NCBI RefSeq assembly: GCF_000784355.1
Contig: NZ_KN360930.1
Span: forward strand, 62,001-126,000
Reading direction: 5' to 3'
Source: Methanolacinia paynteri
GTDB lineage: Archaea; Halobacteriota; Methanomicrobia; Methanomicrobiales; Methanomicrobiaceae
Length of the DNA stretch: 64,000 nucleotides
Below are positions 1-9,177 of the stretch, piece after piece. The number at the start of each line of letters is the position of its first letter. Positions within the stretch are counted from its first letter, which is position 1. The translations under genes and the position numbers were made by a program. Under the pieces are notes generated by a model. It was given only the letters and a program-made list of their open reading frames with translations. It was not told the DNA's origin and did not search any database.

Positions 1-159
1 CCGACCAGGGTGCCTTCTTCAGCGATAACGTCACAACAAACTGCCGTCGCCACTCCTTCAGGCTCTCAAAAACAGTCATCAGGACCGGATTTCGCTTTGA
101 TTACGGTTTCAGGCATGTTGTGTTTCCTCGTAGTTGTTGCACTTATCAGGAGAAAATGA
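1..159 (+). CDS. 3' end of a surface protein with C-terminal membrane anchor (partial)
   Basis: The frame is open from the left edge to a TGA at 157-159, so only the last 52 residues are visible. They contain a Ser/Thr/Gln-rich linker, then a short GPDF-type motif, a hydrophobic stretch of about 20 residues and a terminal RRK. Linker, membrane span and basic tail is the usual layout of archaeal cell-surface proteins held by a C-terminal anchor, and resembles PGF-CTERM-like sorting signals. The stop is only 3 nt before the next start, so it is probably co-transcribed with the pilus-like genes downstream. The body of the protein and its function are outside the window. Confidence 0.6.
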   Translation, partial: PTRVPSSAITSQQTAVATPSGSQKQSSGPDFALITVSGMLCFLVVVALIRRK

Positions 160-162
160 AAG

Positions 163-1575
163 ATGGCACTCGAAATCGATCGAAATCTCTTCAAATGGGT
201 TGTCATAGCAATAATCCTGATGTGTGTTGTCAGTGGTGCGGGGATATTGTACAAATTCACCGGTGGTTTTGCTTTCCTCAATTTTGAGAATAATGGAGAG
301 CAGGAATATTATCCTTCGTCAGGGTATACTGAAAAATGCGACGGTTTCTGGGGTTATAAAGAATTCAACTGGACGTATTCCGATGAGGAATTTTCTATTG
401 CTGTAAACATCCCTGAAGAGGATTACCTGAATTACGCATACGGGATCGACGGAACGATCTATCCAGATAATATTACGGAATACATCATTTCATCCGGGGA
501 CGGCGGTGTTGTTTCGGATGCGGCTGAACAGCTTTCGGAAATAATCAAGTCGAAAGGCTACAACGATGAAGAAGACGTATCAGGCCTCGTGTTTTCTTTC
601 GTAAGTTCGATACCTTATGAAACCGATTACGAATCCGGGCACGATTCCGAATATCCGAGAGCCCCGGCAGTAACCCTGAACGACGGGACCGGCGATTCGG
701 GAGATCATTCAATCCTTGCCGCAGCACTTCTACGGGAATTGGGATACGGTGTGGCACTCGTATATTATCCGCCGGAATCCTTCGATGAACAGACAGTGAT
801 TCCCGAAGCTGTTGCTCTCGGCCTGATTTCAAACGACAGCAGACAAAGACCGGTATATCAGGTTGCAAATGAGAACGGTACAGAAATTTTTACGGTGTCT
901 CCTTTCTGGACTGTCGATACAACGGAAAAAGGTTACCCTTCATCGGCTTTTTATTCGATTTCACCGGAGATCTACCCGGACGAATCATTGTGGGTCGGCC
1001 TGTCATACAATCCGGGTGCCAAATTAAGGGCGGATTTCGGAAAAGACATGGATTGTCAGTCCGGGCTGCTTTATTCTGACATTATCAGGAGCCGTCCTAT
1101 AACATATCCCGACTGGCTTGAGCAGACATCTAACTACTACCAGACGGTCTGGTATCCCTCAGGAGTTTCCTGGGAACTGGAAGACAAATGGCGTCTTTAC
1201 GATAAATTGCTTGATATAACCGGACAATCGCGGGTGCTCTATACTCCCTGGGGTTTTGCCGAAGCCAATACTTCGACTCCCTGGAGGATAACCTTTCGGA
1301 TTACAGAAATGGACCCGTTGAGGTCCGATAAGGAGATGACGCCTTATAGCGATGTCCTTCTTGTTCTTTATAAAACAGATCAGGATACGGGGAAATTGAT
1401 CTTGGTAGATAAAACCGGGTGGCAGACGCTCTATGACTCGGATCTGTACAGGATCGCCGGCCCGTACCCGCCGGGAGAATATGTATTGGGGATATTTGTA
1501 AAAAATGCAGGAGTCGATATATCGATCGAATACAGCGGCAAAGTGACGACGACGAATTACCAGGGACCGATCTGA
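163..1575 (+). CDS. Membrane-anchored transglutaminase-like protein of the pilus locus
   Basis: This 470-aa protein has one N-terminal membrane segment (about residues 10-32) and a large outer domain. Around residues 174-195 it has the pattern GDSGDHSILAAALLRELGYG, which matches the active-site helix of transglutaminase-like (papain-fold) domains, normally GDCxDHA. The catalytic Cys position is Ser here (Ser179), so it may bind rather than catalyse. A W-x-V-D-T motif follows at about residue 250. It lies 22 nt upstream of a TadC/FlaJ-type membrane protein and four prepilins, so a role in assembly or display of a pilus-like surface structure is likely. The family call is moderate; the function is inferred from context. 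Confidence 0.6.
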   Translation: MALEIDRNLFKWVVIAIILMCVVSGAGILYKFTGGFAFLNFENNGEQEYYPSSGYTEKCDGFWGYKEFNWTYSDEEFSIAVNIPEEDYLNYAYGIDGTIYPDNITEYIISSGDGGVVSDAAEQLSEIIKSKGYNDEEDVSGLVFSFVSSIPYETDYESGHDSEYPRAPAVTLNDGTGDSGDHSILAAALLRELGYGVALVYYPPESFDEQTVIPEAVALGLISNDSRQRPVYQVANENGTEIFTVSPFWTVDTTEKGYPSSAFYSISPEIYPDESLWVGLSYNPGAKLRADFGKDMDCQSGLLYSDIIRSRPITYPDWLEQTSNYYQTVWYPSGVSWELEDKWRLYDKLLDITGQSRVLYTPWGFAEANTSTPWRITFRITEMDPLRSDKEMTPYSDVLLVLYKTDQDTGKLILVDKTGWQTLYDSDLYRIAGPYPPGEYVLGIFVKNAGVDISIEYSGKVTTTNYQGPI

Positions 1576-1597
1576 GCGGACCGGGGGTTTATGATCT

Positions 1598-3445
1598 ATG
1601 GCCACGATACGACTTAATCGAAGCAAAAACGGATCTGAAGCCGAAGGGAAACAGGATTTTTTGGATTCTTTCCTGAACAACAAACAGATGGAGCTTTTGC
1701 TCAGGTCGGCACATATCCAGACGCAGGTCAGCCAGTATATGATGGCCTCAGTCCTTTTCAGCATCCTGCCTTTTTTTGCAATGATGATGATAGGCGTGCT
1801 CTTCTACGTTTTCGATATAAGCATCGGGCTGATACCCGGAGTTCCCGACATTGCAGTTCTTATGGGCGGTGCAGTGCTTATCTCGCTTATAGTCTTCCTG
1901 GGAATGTATTTTTATCCGCAGCTCGAGGTATCCGGTCGTAAGAACAGGATTGACATGGACCTGCCTTATGCGATAACTTACATGCAGGCCCTCTCCTCGA
2001 CGATAGTCCTGTATGATATATTCAGGAGCGTCTACGAGGCCGAGGATCTCTATGGAGAGGTATCGAGGGAGTGTGGGATCATCGTCCGCGACGTGGAATT
2101 ATTCGGCGAAGATCTTCTCAGCGCAATGAACTATGTCGTTACCATAACACCCTCCGAGAGATTTAAGGAACTCATAGGCGACCTTATCCTCGTCTATCGC
2201 TCCGGCGGAAACCTTACGAATTTTTTCAATGCCAAATCCGAATCTTATCGTGAGATCGCAAGGCAGGAACTGGAGGCACTTCTGCAGTTCCTTGAGATGA
2301 TCGCCGAGATCTATGTCACCGCATTCGTTGCAGGCCCTATTGCCATCATCATAATGCTCGTCGCACAGAATCTCTCCGGCCAGAACCAGCTTGACGGAAT
2401 AATACCCCTTCTGTACCTGGGTCTTCCGCTCGGTGCAATTGCCCTGATTTTTGTGCTTTATATCCTTCTTCCCCCCGACAATCTTGCGATATCCAGGAAA
2501 GAGATCCATGACAGCGAATTTGGTCCCGACATGCTTGAGCCTGACGCGAACATGGAGCTTGACAAGGATTTTATCAGGAAATTCAATAACCGTAAACAGG
2601 TTCTTAAAATTCTCGATATAATCAGGCATCCCGTCAGGTATTATATTTCGAATTACAACATCGGTATCGTATTCGGGTTCATCGCCGCCGGTCTGGTCTT
2701 TTCCACTTATTATACCGGGTCTTTCTCGCAGCTTATGCCCGAGAACACGACAGAGGCGCTTATCTGCATAATGCTGATAACTGGGATGCTCCCTGTGATG
2801 CTTGCCTATGAAATACGCAGCCGTTACGTCAGGAATGTGGAAAAGCAGCTGCCTGAACTTCTCCGCGAGATCTCTGATATGCGTGATATTGGTATGACGC
2901 TCCAAAGTGCAATTACGATGATCTCGTCCAGTAAAAACAGCGTCCTTTCATCCGAAATCAAAATAGTCTCAGACGAAATGAAGTACGGGTCATCCCTTTC
3001 AGGTGCTCTTGTGAGGATGGAAGAGCGTGTAGGCCTTGTTTCCGTAAAGAGAGCGATATCCCTTCTGGTCAAGGCAAGCGAAGTAACCGATGCGATACGA
3101 GAGATACTTGCAATTGCAATATCCGATCTCGAACATTACCTGAGGATGAAATCAAAACGTCTGAATGTCTCGTTCGTCTATCTTGCGGTAATCTATCTTT
3201 CGTTCGGTATCTACCTCTACTCGGCATACCAGATGAATGTCGCATTCATATCGAGTTTCACCGATTTCAACATTACGCTCGATATCAGCTCCAGCAAGGC
3301 CAGCATGTTTCATATAGGGATCATCCTGGCTTTTTTTTCGGGTATTATGGCAGGGCAGCTTTCTTCAAACAGCATATATGCGGGACTTAAACATTCGGTT
3401 GTACTGCTGACGGCGACAATAATCATGTTCATTTACATTATCTGA
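1598..3445 (+). CDS. Type II/IV secretion (T2SSF, TadC/FlaJ-like) platform protein
   Basis: A 615-aa polytopic membrane protein that looks like a tandem T2SSF protein. It has two hydrophobic hairpins near residues 45-105, a cytoplasmic helical segment starting with a DLPYAITYMQAL-type motif (about 110-230), two more membrane segments near 235-290, and then a second copy of the same arrangement. The second copy has an LPELLREISDMRDIGMTL motif near 415-435 and ends in three hydrophobic segments. In archaeal pili and archaella this protein is the inner-membrane platform energised by a PilT/TadA-type ATPase. No ATPase gene is visible in the window. The four following genes encode prepilins, supporting an assembly role. 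Confidence 0.85.
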   Translation: MATIRLNRSKNGSEAEGKQDFLDSFLNNKQMELLLRSAHIQTQVSQYMMASVLFSILPFFAMMMIGVLFYVFDISIGLIPGVPDIAVLMGGAVLISLIVFLGMYFYPQLEVSGRKNRIDMDLPYAITYMQALSSTIVLYDIFRSVYEAEDLYGEVSRECGIIVRDVELFGEDLLSAMNYVVTITPSERFKELIGDLILVYRSGGNLTNFFNAKSESYREIARQELEALLQFLEMIAEIYVTAFVAGPIAIIIMLVAQNLSGQNQLDGIIPLLYLGLPLGAIALIFVLYILLPPDNLAISRKEIHDSEFGPDMLEPDANMELDKDFIRKFNNRKQVLKILDIIRHPVRYYISNYNIGIVFGFIAAGLVFSTYYTGSFSQLMPENTTEALICIMLITGMLPVMLAYEIRSRYVRNVEKQLPELLREISDMRDIGMTLQSAITMISSSKNSVLSSEIKIVSDEMKYGSSLSGALVRMEERVGLVSVKRAISLLVKASEVTDAIREILAIAISDLEHYLRMKSKRLNVSFVYLAVIYLSFGIYLYSAYQMNVAFISSFTDFNITLDISSSKASMFHIGIILAFFSGIMAGQLSSNSIYAGLKHSVVLLTATIIMFIYII

Positions 3446-3453
3446 GGCGATTC

Positions 3454-3951
3454 ATGAGATCAAATATTTCAAAAGTAAGAAAATGGTCTGTGGCCGGCGG
3501 AGGGTGGGATGATGCAATAACATCAGTTGTAGGCGAGATGCTCTTACTCGTTCTTGTCGTCATTCTCGTATCGATCATGTCGGCATCCGCTTTTAACCTG
3601 CTTCCGGGAGAGCGTGAAACGTCTATTGATATTTCAATGAACACAAGCACGGACCCGAACTGCATCTTTTTCTGGCATCACGGGGGAGACTGGATCGATA
3701 AAAGAGACCTTAGCGTTTACATAATGAAATCCGAGTGGGATGGAACGACTGTGACCATAAAGCATGACGATCTCATAATCCACGCGTACAATTCAACAAC
3801 AGGTGATTATAGCGACCTTTCAAATGTTTTCGATCTCGGATGCAGAATCGAGGCTGAACTGCCTCCGTCCATTGATCCGGGAGTATACGATATTCGCTTC
3901 AGGTGCTCTGAAAAAGTCATCGCAGCGTATGATGGAGTGACCTTATCATGA
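3454..3951 (+). CDS. Type IV prepilin-like protein
   Basis: This 165-aa protein has a basic N-terminus, a short DDAITSVVGEM motif near residues 24-34 and a hydrophobic helix of about 20 residues, followed by a beta-rich domain. This is the class III signal peptide layout of archaeal pilins: charged leader, cleavage just before the hydrophobic helix, and a pseudo-invariant Glu soon after. The ATG at 3454 lies 8 nt after the platform gene. Its end overlaps the next gene by ATGA. The leader is longer than in its three neighbours. It is probably a minor pilin. Confidence 0.7.
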   Translation: MRSNISKVRKWSVAGGGWDDAITSVVGEMLLLVLVVILVSIMSASAFNLLPGERETSIDISMNTSTDPNCIFFWHHGGDWIDKRDLSVYIMKSEWDGTTVTIKHDDLIIHAYNSTTGDYSDLSNVFDLGCRIEAELPPSIDPGVYDIRFRCSEKVIAAYDGVTLS

Positions 3952-4760
3952 AAGAAAACAATGAAAGGGCCGTATCCACCGTCGTTGCAATGATGCTTAT
4001 ACTGGCGATTCTTGCAACCTGCGTAGCGGTTTATACTTCGACATATGTTCCCGGCCTGAAGCAGCAGTCCGAGATTCTCCATAACAAGGACGTCAGGTAT
4101 TCCTTCCTCAGGTTCTCCGCCGATGTAGAAAACATATACAGCATCGGAAGGCCTGCGCAGTTCAGCGAGCCGTTGATTCTCGGGGGTGGGGATATTCTTC
4201 TGAGCGCTTCCGAGTCGGGAGGCAGAATAGATCTGGAAAGTCTGGCAGTAGGAACACTGTCCATATATGAAAATAATATTCTTGCCGGGGAAATTCCTAT
4301 CAAAACGGTATGTGTCAGTTATACTCCATATTTTTCTTCGTGGGAGCTGCAGGGATACCGCTATGAGAACGGTACGGTCTGGGTTACGAAAGACGGTACC
4401 GACAAGATTGCACCCGCTTCTTTGAGCCTGAACTCTGTTGGCGACGGAATGGATAATGAAAGGAAAAAGATCGAAGATCGTCTGTCATACATGGCAGGAA
4501 CATACGAAGAGAATGGCGGGAGAATTACTATGCAGATCATTACAATGACCCATTCGGGGGCCGTTTCCGTAAGTGGTTCAGGTTCTGCTGCATTGAGTCT
4601 CGATGCCCGGAACAGCGCGACTCCTCTTTACGAGCATACTTTTTCGGACGACGGCACGATCGTTCTGACCGGAGAGAACGGATATTCCATGAGTTTCCCT
4701 GTATCGAGCGGTGAACAACTGGAGATCGATTTTCTTGAAATTGAGGTGAGCGTCGTATGA
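3948..4760 (+). CDS. Type IV prepilin-like protein, large
   Basis: A 270-aa protein starting with a short charged leader (MKENNERA), then VSTVVAMMLILAILATCVAV, a class III signal peptide and pilin helix. The rest is a large hydrophilic domain that is probably beta-rich. It overlaps the preceding and following genes by four bases (ATGA), so the four pilins are probably translationally coupled. It is larger than a typical major pilin and may be a minor or tip component. Processing would need an EppA-type prepilin peptidase, which is not in this window. Confidence 0.75.
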   Translation: MKENNERAVSTVVAMMLILAILATCVAVYTSTYVPGLKQQSEILHNKDVRYSFLRFSADVENIYSIGRPAQFSEPLILGGGDILLSASESGGRIDLESLAVGTLSIYENNILAGEIPIKTVCVSYTPYFSSWELQGYRYENGTVWVTKDGTDKIAPASLSLNSVGDGMDNERKKIEDRLSYMAGTYEENGGRITMQIITMTHSGAVSVSGSGSAALSLDARNSATPLYEHTFSDDGTIVLTGENGYSMSFPVSSGEQLEIDFLEIEVSVV

Positions 4761-5230
4761 GATGTAATCCCTGCCATGCAGTATCGGCAGTCGTCGGCGT
4801 CATGGTTATGCTCTCTTTACTGATTGTAGTCGCCGCTCTTCTTTCTGCATATGCAGGAGGGCTTGTAAGAGCGCCCGCACATGCCCCGTCAGCAGAACTT
4901 TCGGTTTATACTGTGGGCAGCGGCCCGGATTTTTCAATAATCTTCGAACACAGGAGCGGCGAGGCCCTTAGTCCCAAAAACACCCAGATCGTCACTTTTG
5001 TGGACGATAAAGAAGGCATATTCATGTTGTCCGATATTCAGAGTGAGAAATTTTCTGCCGGATCAAAGATTACAACCCCGGATCTGGCCGAAACCGCAAA
5101 ACTTATGGGCCTGACCACGGGAGAGCTTGCAGGCTATATCGCAAATCGGACACCCGTGGAGATATCCGTTTATGATCTGCCGTCCGGTTCGGTAATATAC
5201 AGATCTAATATAATCCTGGAGGAAAAATGA
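4757..5230 (+). CDS. Type IV prepilin-like protein
   Basis: This 157-aa protein begins with a short leader containing two Cys, then HAVSAVVGVMVMLSLLIV, the pilin N-terminal helix, followed by a soluble domain of about 120 residues. ATGA overlaps link it to both neighbours. The motif AVSxVVGVxLML is shared with the next gene and is typical of the archaeal Type IV pilin N-terminal domain. Family-level assignment is good; the individual role is unknown. Confidence 0.75.
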   Translation: MRCNPCHAVSAVVGVMVMLSLLIVVAALLSAYAGGLVRAPAHAPSAELSVYTVGSGPDFSIIFEHRSGEALSPKNTQIVTFVDDKEGIFMLSDIQSEKFSAGSKITTPDLAETAKLMGLTTGELAGYIANRTPVEISVYDLPSGSVIYRSNIILEEK

Positions 5231-5697
5231 AGAAATCTGAAGATTCAGCAGTTTCGGAAGTGGTAGGCGTTCTCCTGATGCTTACGATTACCCTTCTTAT
5301 CGCAGGCCTTGTTGTGGTAGCAGCAAGCGGCCTGAATAGCAGTCAGACGAAGCCGATCAAGGCATCTATCGCCGTTTCGGACATATCGGACAACTATATC
5401 GTCTTCGATAATACCCAAGGGGATTCTGTTCCGCTTGAGAGAATTATGATAAGCCTCGGCGTCCAGGAAAGTCCGGGTGAAGGAATACAGGTCTATGGTT
5501 CGAACGACATACAATTTGAGAGTTATTCCGGTGACGGCACCGTAGTCGTCGGGGGCAGGTTCAAACTGATCTCGGATTATACGAACAGTTTGGGATGGGG
5601 TTCATTTGTAATCTCCTCCGGGGAGCACCTGGATTACGCGGTTTACGATCACAGGACGAATACTCTGATGTCAACAGGCTCTATTCTGGTTCCCTGA
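5227..5697 (+). CDS. Type IV pilin N-terminal domain protein
   Basis: This 156-aa protein is the clearest archaeal type IV pilin of the four. The leader MKKSEDSA is followed by VSEVVGVLLMLTITLLIAG, with the conserved Glu shortly after the predicted cleavage site. The rest is a compact domain with an IVFDNTQGDSVPL segment common in such pilins. It is the last gene of the cluster and could be the major pilin. No obvious terminator hairpin follows, only a T-rich run near 5718-5726. Confidence 0.8.
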   Translation: MKKSEDSAVSEVVGVLLMLTITLLIAGLVVVAASGLNSSQTKPIKASIAVSDISDNYIVFDNTQGDSVPLERIMISLGVQESPGEGIQVYGSNDIQFESYSGDGTVVVGGRFKLISDYTNSLGWGSFVISSGEHLDYAVYDHRTNTLMSTGSILVP

Positions 5698-6006
5698 TAT
5701 TTACCTAAGTAAGACTCATTTTTTTCCTGTCGATATTGTATATCATATACAGGCAGTGACTAAACGGATTTTGACCCTGATAAACTCTTCAACGTTTTAA
5801 TGGAAGGTTCATGCACAATATCTGAAGTATTGAATTGTCCGGCATGCTAACAGAAAATTTCATAATACCTTCTCTGTTTCACAGCATCCAAAAAGTGAGC
5901 CGGTGCATTTCAACGCCGACTGAAGATATACTGAGAAATAATACTCGATGCGAAGGAAGTGAGTAAAAAACAATCGGTAAAATCCGAGCTGTTGAAAATC
6001 GAGTGT
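5698..6006. other. Convergent intergenic region
   Basis: About 309 bases lie between the end of the pilin cluster (plus strand) and the end of cmk (minus strand). A T-run near 5718-5726 could end the pilin transcript. I see no gene, tRNA or strong hairpin here. Confidence 0.5.
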
Positions 6007-6534
6007 TTAAAGTTTAATGTTTTCAATCGCCGTATTTACGACGAAGGCAAGTTCTTCCCTGCCCCACTTCTCGGAATTGATAACCAGATCGTAGATCGAC
6101 AGGTCATTGATCTCGATCCCGTAGTATTTACGGTATCTTTCGGCCTCCGATTTCTCGCGGACTATAGTCTCGGCCTTTGATGCTTCGAAATCGATACTTT
6201 CCCGTTCTGAGATCCTCTGTGTACGGCATTCTACCGAGGCCGCGATCCAGATCCTGAGATCGGCATTATCGATCATGTGTCCTGCAAGTCTGCCTTCGAC
6301 GATGATGTCGTCTCCGGCCTCGCCTCTCTCCTTCTGTCTCTCGTCGATAAGACGGTCTACCGAAGGATCGCTTTCGCACAGGCTTCCGAATTCGATCAGG
6401 CCCATACCTCTCTCTGCCGCGAGAGATCGGAATACCTCTCCTGCCGAGATAAGTTCAAAAGAAAGTTTTTCAGAAAGTTGTTTTGATAATGATGTTGTTC
6501 CGCTTCCGGGCGGTCCGCTTACGGTTATCCGCAT
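6007..6534 (-). CDS. cmk: Cytidylate kinase, archaeal type
   Basis: Phosphorylates CMP/dCMP with ATP in pyrimidine nucleotide metabolism. The 175-aa protein starts MRITVSGPPGSGTTSLSKQL, where GPPGSGTT is the P-loop typical of archaeal Cmk (Thr in place of Lys). ISAGEVFRSLAAERG and IVEGRLAGHMI follow, the NMP-binding and core motifs. The chosen ATG at 6534 overlaps the stop of the upstream gene (TGATG); a GTG one codon earlier is possible. It is the last gene of the long r-protein/secY/adkA transcript, a usual position in Euryarchaeota. Confidence 0.93.
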   Translation of the reverse strand: MRITVSGPPGSGTTSLSKQLSEKLSFELISAGEVFRSLAAERGMGLIEFGSLCESDPSVDRLIDERQKERGEAGDDIIVEGRLAGHMIDNADLRIWIAASVECRTQRISERESIDFEASKAETIVREKSEAERYRKYYGIEINDLSIYDLVINSEKWGREELAFVVNTAIENIKL

Positions 6535-7133
6535 CACAGCCCCCCGATATCAAGAGTCTTCCTGATAATCTGGCTGAGCGCAAGAGAGCAGAGCATATAC
6601 CAAATGATCCATGCCGGCAGGAAGAAGAGCGGATCTGCGAGATTAATAGTCCCGCCGATAGCGAATGTAGCATCGCCCATCTCTGATGCCTTGCTGAGGA
6701 GCCACAGGAATATCGGGATGGTAATAATCATTATCCATGCCATAGGCTTGAACTGCTCCTGTGACATCTGCATCTGTTCTTCCATCATCTTTTGCTGCTT
6801 ATCCTTCATCTTGCGGATTCTCTTCTCATCACCGGCCAGCTGGGCTTCCCTGAAATCCTTCTGGAATTCTTTCATCTTCTTCTGTACACGCTGCATCTTC
6901 TCGTAATCGATAGTGTACTTCTGGAGAAGCGATGAGTAGCATCCTGTAATCGCTGCAAGAACAAGAATCGTGACGAGCCAGTTGAAACCGAGCAGGCTTG
7001 TAATAGGTTCGAGAATGAGGCCTGCTCCGGCAGCCACTCCATCTCTTAAGGTCTGGACGCTGTAGATTATCATTACAACGACCATTATTATCAGGAATGT
7101 AAACATTCCGCCGCCGGTTTTTGACTGTGCCAT
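6534..7133 (-). CDS. DUF106 / EMC3-TMCO1 family membrane insertase-like protein
   Basis: A 199-aa protein with an N-terminal membrane helix, a second near residues 45-65, a long charged coiled-coil hairpin rich in Lys, Gln and Met (about 75-125), and further membrane segments after 130. This is the layout of archaeal DUF106 proteins, the Oxa1/YidC/Get1-superfamily insertases that act with the Sec translocon on membrane proteins. Its position between adkA and cmk, behind secY, is conserved in Euryarchaeota and fits a role in co-translational membrane insertion. It overlaps cmk by TGATG. Confidence 0.88.
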   Translation of the reverse strand: MAQSKTGGGMFTFLIIMVVVMIIYSVQTLRDGVAAGAGLILEPITSLLGFNWLVTILVLAAITGCYSSLLQKYTIDYEKMQRVQKKMKEFQKDFREAQLAGDEKRIRKMKDKQQKMMEEQMQMSQEQFKPMAWIMIITIPIFLWLLSKASEMGDATFAIGGTINLADPLFFLPAWIIWYMLCSLALSQIIRKTLDIGGL

Positions 7134-7143
7134 GGAGTCTGAT

Positions 7144-7713
7144 TCACCTCAGAATACCCATCATTTCTTCGATGGATTTTTCCAGGAGGAAGTCCTGGTT
7201 CTTTATTATCTTGACAGTGCATCCGGTATACATGGAATATGCAGCTGCCATAAAGCGGTTATAGTCCTGGTGATCCTTGATGGAGATATATCCTTCCATG
7301 TCTCTCTCGCGTGTATCATCTTTCATTCTTCGCATAAGAATCTGATCCACATCGGTTTCAACAAGAATGACCATGTCGGGTTTCATCTCCTGGAGGACCC
7401 AAGAGGGGAGTCCGGGCAGGTATCCGCCCGGTGTGCTGACCGTGCAGTGTGTGTCGACAATTACGTTGTCCTGGATCTTGGCGATCAGCTGGGCCGCAGT
7501 CTTCTGCAGCTCTTTCTGTTCCGCCTGTTCCAGTTTACGCATTTCATCGCGGTTCTTGACCTTGCCCTGTTCGCATGCAACCTCGAACATACATGTGCCG
7601 AAGTTGATGGAGGTATAGTCTATATTCTCTTCTTTTAGTTTTTCTTTTGTACCGTCGATTACAGTCGTCTTTCCTACACCGGGTACACCGGTGATAACCA
7701 CTCTTTTCCCCAT
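7144..7713 (-). CDS. adkA: Adenylate kinase, archaeal type
   Basis: Interconverts ATP + AMP and 2 ADP. The 189-aa protein begins MGKRVVITGVPGVGKTTVID with the P-loop GVPGVGKT typical of archaeal AdkA. It lacks the bacterial LID signature, in line with the trimeric archaeal type. IVDTHCTVSTPGGYLPGLP (about residues 86-104) and RRMKDDTRERD (LID-region arginines, about 128-138) are characteristic. It lies 15 nt downstream of secY in the same transcript. Confidence 0.94.
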   Translation of the reverse strand: MGKRVVITGVPGVGKTTVIDGTKEKLKEENIDYTSINFGTCMFEVACEQGKVKNRDEMRKLEQAEQKELQKTAAQLIAKIQDNVIVDTHCTVSTPGGYLPGLPSWVLQEMKPDMVILVETDVDQILMRRMKDDTRERDMEGYISIKDHQDYNRFMAAAYSMYTGCTVKIIKNQDFLLEKSIEEMMGILR

Positions 7714-7728
7714 TTTAAGACCTTTCCT

Positions 7729-9162
7729 TTATTCTTTTCCGAAGAATCCGCGCATAAACGGATACATTTCCATGATCTGTTCGTTTGCAATCTCTTCATA
7801 CAGCCTGTATACTATACTTACGGTCAGAAGCAGTCCTGTTCCGCCGACAGAGCCTATGACACCGAGATAGTTGGCGAGAACACTGAGGAATCCCACTGCA
7901 ACTCCGCCTATGACGGTAACCCTTGGGATGTACCTGTCGAGGTATTTTACAAGAACCTGCTCGTTGCGCCTATATCCCGGAATGTGCATTCCGCTTCTCT
8001 GGATCTGCTTTGCGACATGCGATGAGTCGAGACCGGCGGTCTTGACCCAGAACAATGCGAATATTGCACCTCCGATGACCATTACGAAGAAATCGATTCC
8101 CATCCTGAGGATGACTTCCCATACGGGATGGCCAAGGTCGGACAGCCACCACATCCAGTTTTCAGGACTGTTGATCGGAGCGGTGACATACATTATACCG
8201 TTGACCGGGTTCTGACCGTCAAATTCTCCAAGTATGGTAATTCCTATGTTGTTAAGGAAAAGTCCGAACATCTGCCAGTTGGCCTGAAGAACCCTTACGA
8301 GAATCATAGGCAGAACACTGGCATAGATGAGCTTTACAGGGAATCTTCCGCGTGCGCCTCTTACTGCAGAATGTGCAAGCGGGATCTCGATCCTTGTGGA
8401 TTCTGCATATACGACGATTCCGAATATCAGTAATGTCGTAAATAATGCAAGAAGATCCAGACCGAAATAATCGATGAAGTTCGCCCCCTGTGTAAGAACT
8501 TCAAAGAGTCTGGGGAAGAAACCCTCTGAAAAGTTATCGGTTGCTTTGTCCCAGTTGAGGAAACCGTTCATCAGCCCCTGGGATATGCCGGCTACAATGA
8601 AAAGTCCGACTCCCGAGCCTACTCCCCATTTTGTGACGACTTCGTCCATAAGGAATATGAGGACGCCGCCTATGCACAACTGGAGGAATATAAGCAGAGT
8701 GACCATAGTCGTGCTGCCACCGAAGAAATCCATTGCAACCTGAGTGCTCGGCTGAAGGAATCCACCTATAACGTTCGGTGCCGCTTCGAGAACGATCATC
8801 ACGAAGATAAGCAGTTTCTGCAGGCCCATGTACATGACCTGCCCGCGTGTTTCAGAGGTATTGATGCCGAGAAGGTCGGCACCGTTTAAAAGCTGGAGGA
8901 CGATTGATGCTGTAACTATAGGTCCGATACCCAGGTGGAGTAAAGACCCGTATGCTCCTGCGAGCAGTGTTCGATACATACCAAGCAGATCCTGAGAGTC
9001 GGGACTCAGCCCGAAGATCTGTACATTGGTCAGAATAAAATACAGTATTAGTACTGCAGCGGTCCACAACATCTTGTTCTTGAAGTGGACGTGTCCTTCG
9101 GGTGCCTTTACAGCGGGCATGGCCGCAAGTAAAGGCTCCATTCGATCCAGCAATTGTCCCAT
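7729..9162 (-). CDS. secY: Protein translocase subunit SecY (Sec61 alpha)
   Basis: The channel subunit of the Sec translocon, 477 aa with about ten membrane segments. Features match archaeal SecY: the first helix around residues 30-50, the plug-region motif LGIGPIVTASIVLQLL (about 77-92), the cytosolic loop with RGQVMYMGLQKLL, and the conserved C-terminal region with GGTGLLLTVSIVYRLYEEI. The ATG at 9162 has GGTGA just upstream. It follows L15 by 15 nt, the standard end of the spc operon. Confidence 0.97.
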   Translation of the reverse strand: MGQLLDRMEPLLAAMPAVKAPEGHVHFKNKMLWTAAVLILYFILTNVQIFGLSPDSQDLLGMYRTLLAGAYGSLLHLGIGPIVTASIVLQLLNGADLLGINTSETRGQVMYMGLQKLLIFVMIVLEAAPNVIGGFLQPSTQVAMDFFGGSTTMVTLLIFLQLCIGGVLIFLMDEVVTKWGVGSGVGLFIVAGISQGLMNGFLNWDKATDNFSEGFFPRLFEVLTQGANFIDYFGLDLLALFTTLLIFGIVVYAESTRIEIPLAHSAVRGARGRFPVKLIYASVLPMILVRVLQANWQMFGLFLNNIGITILGEFDGQNPVNGIMYVTAPINSPENWMWWLSDLGHPVWEVILRMGIDFFVMVIGGAIFALFWVKTAGLDSSHVAKQIQRSGMHIPGYRRNEQVLVKYLDRYIPRVTVIGGVAVGFLSVLANYLGVIGSVGGTGLLLTVSIVYRLYEEIANEQIMEMYPFMRGFFGKE

Positions 9163-9177
9163 GGTTCACCAAAAATT

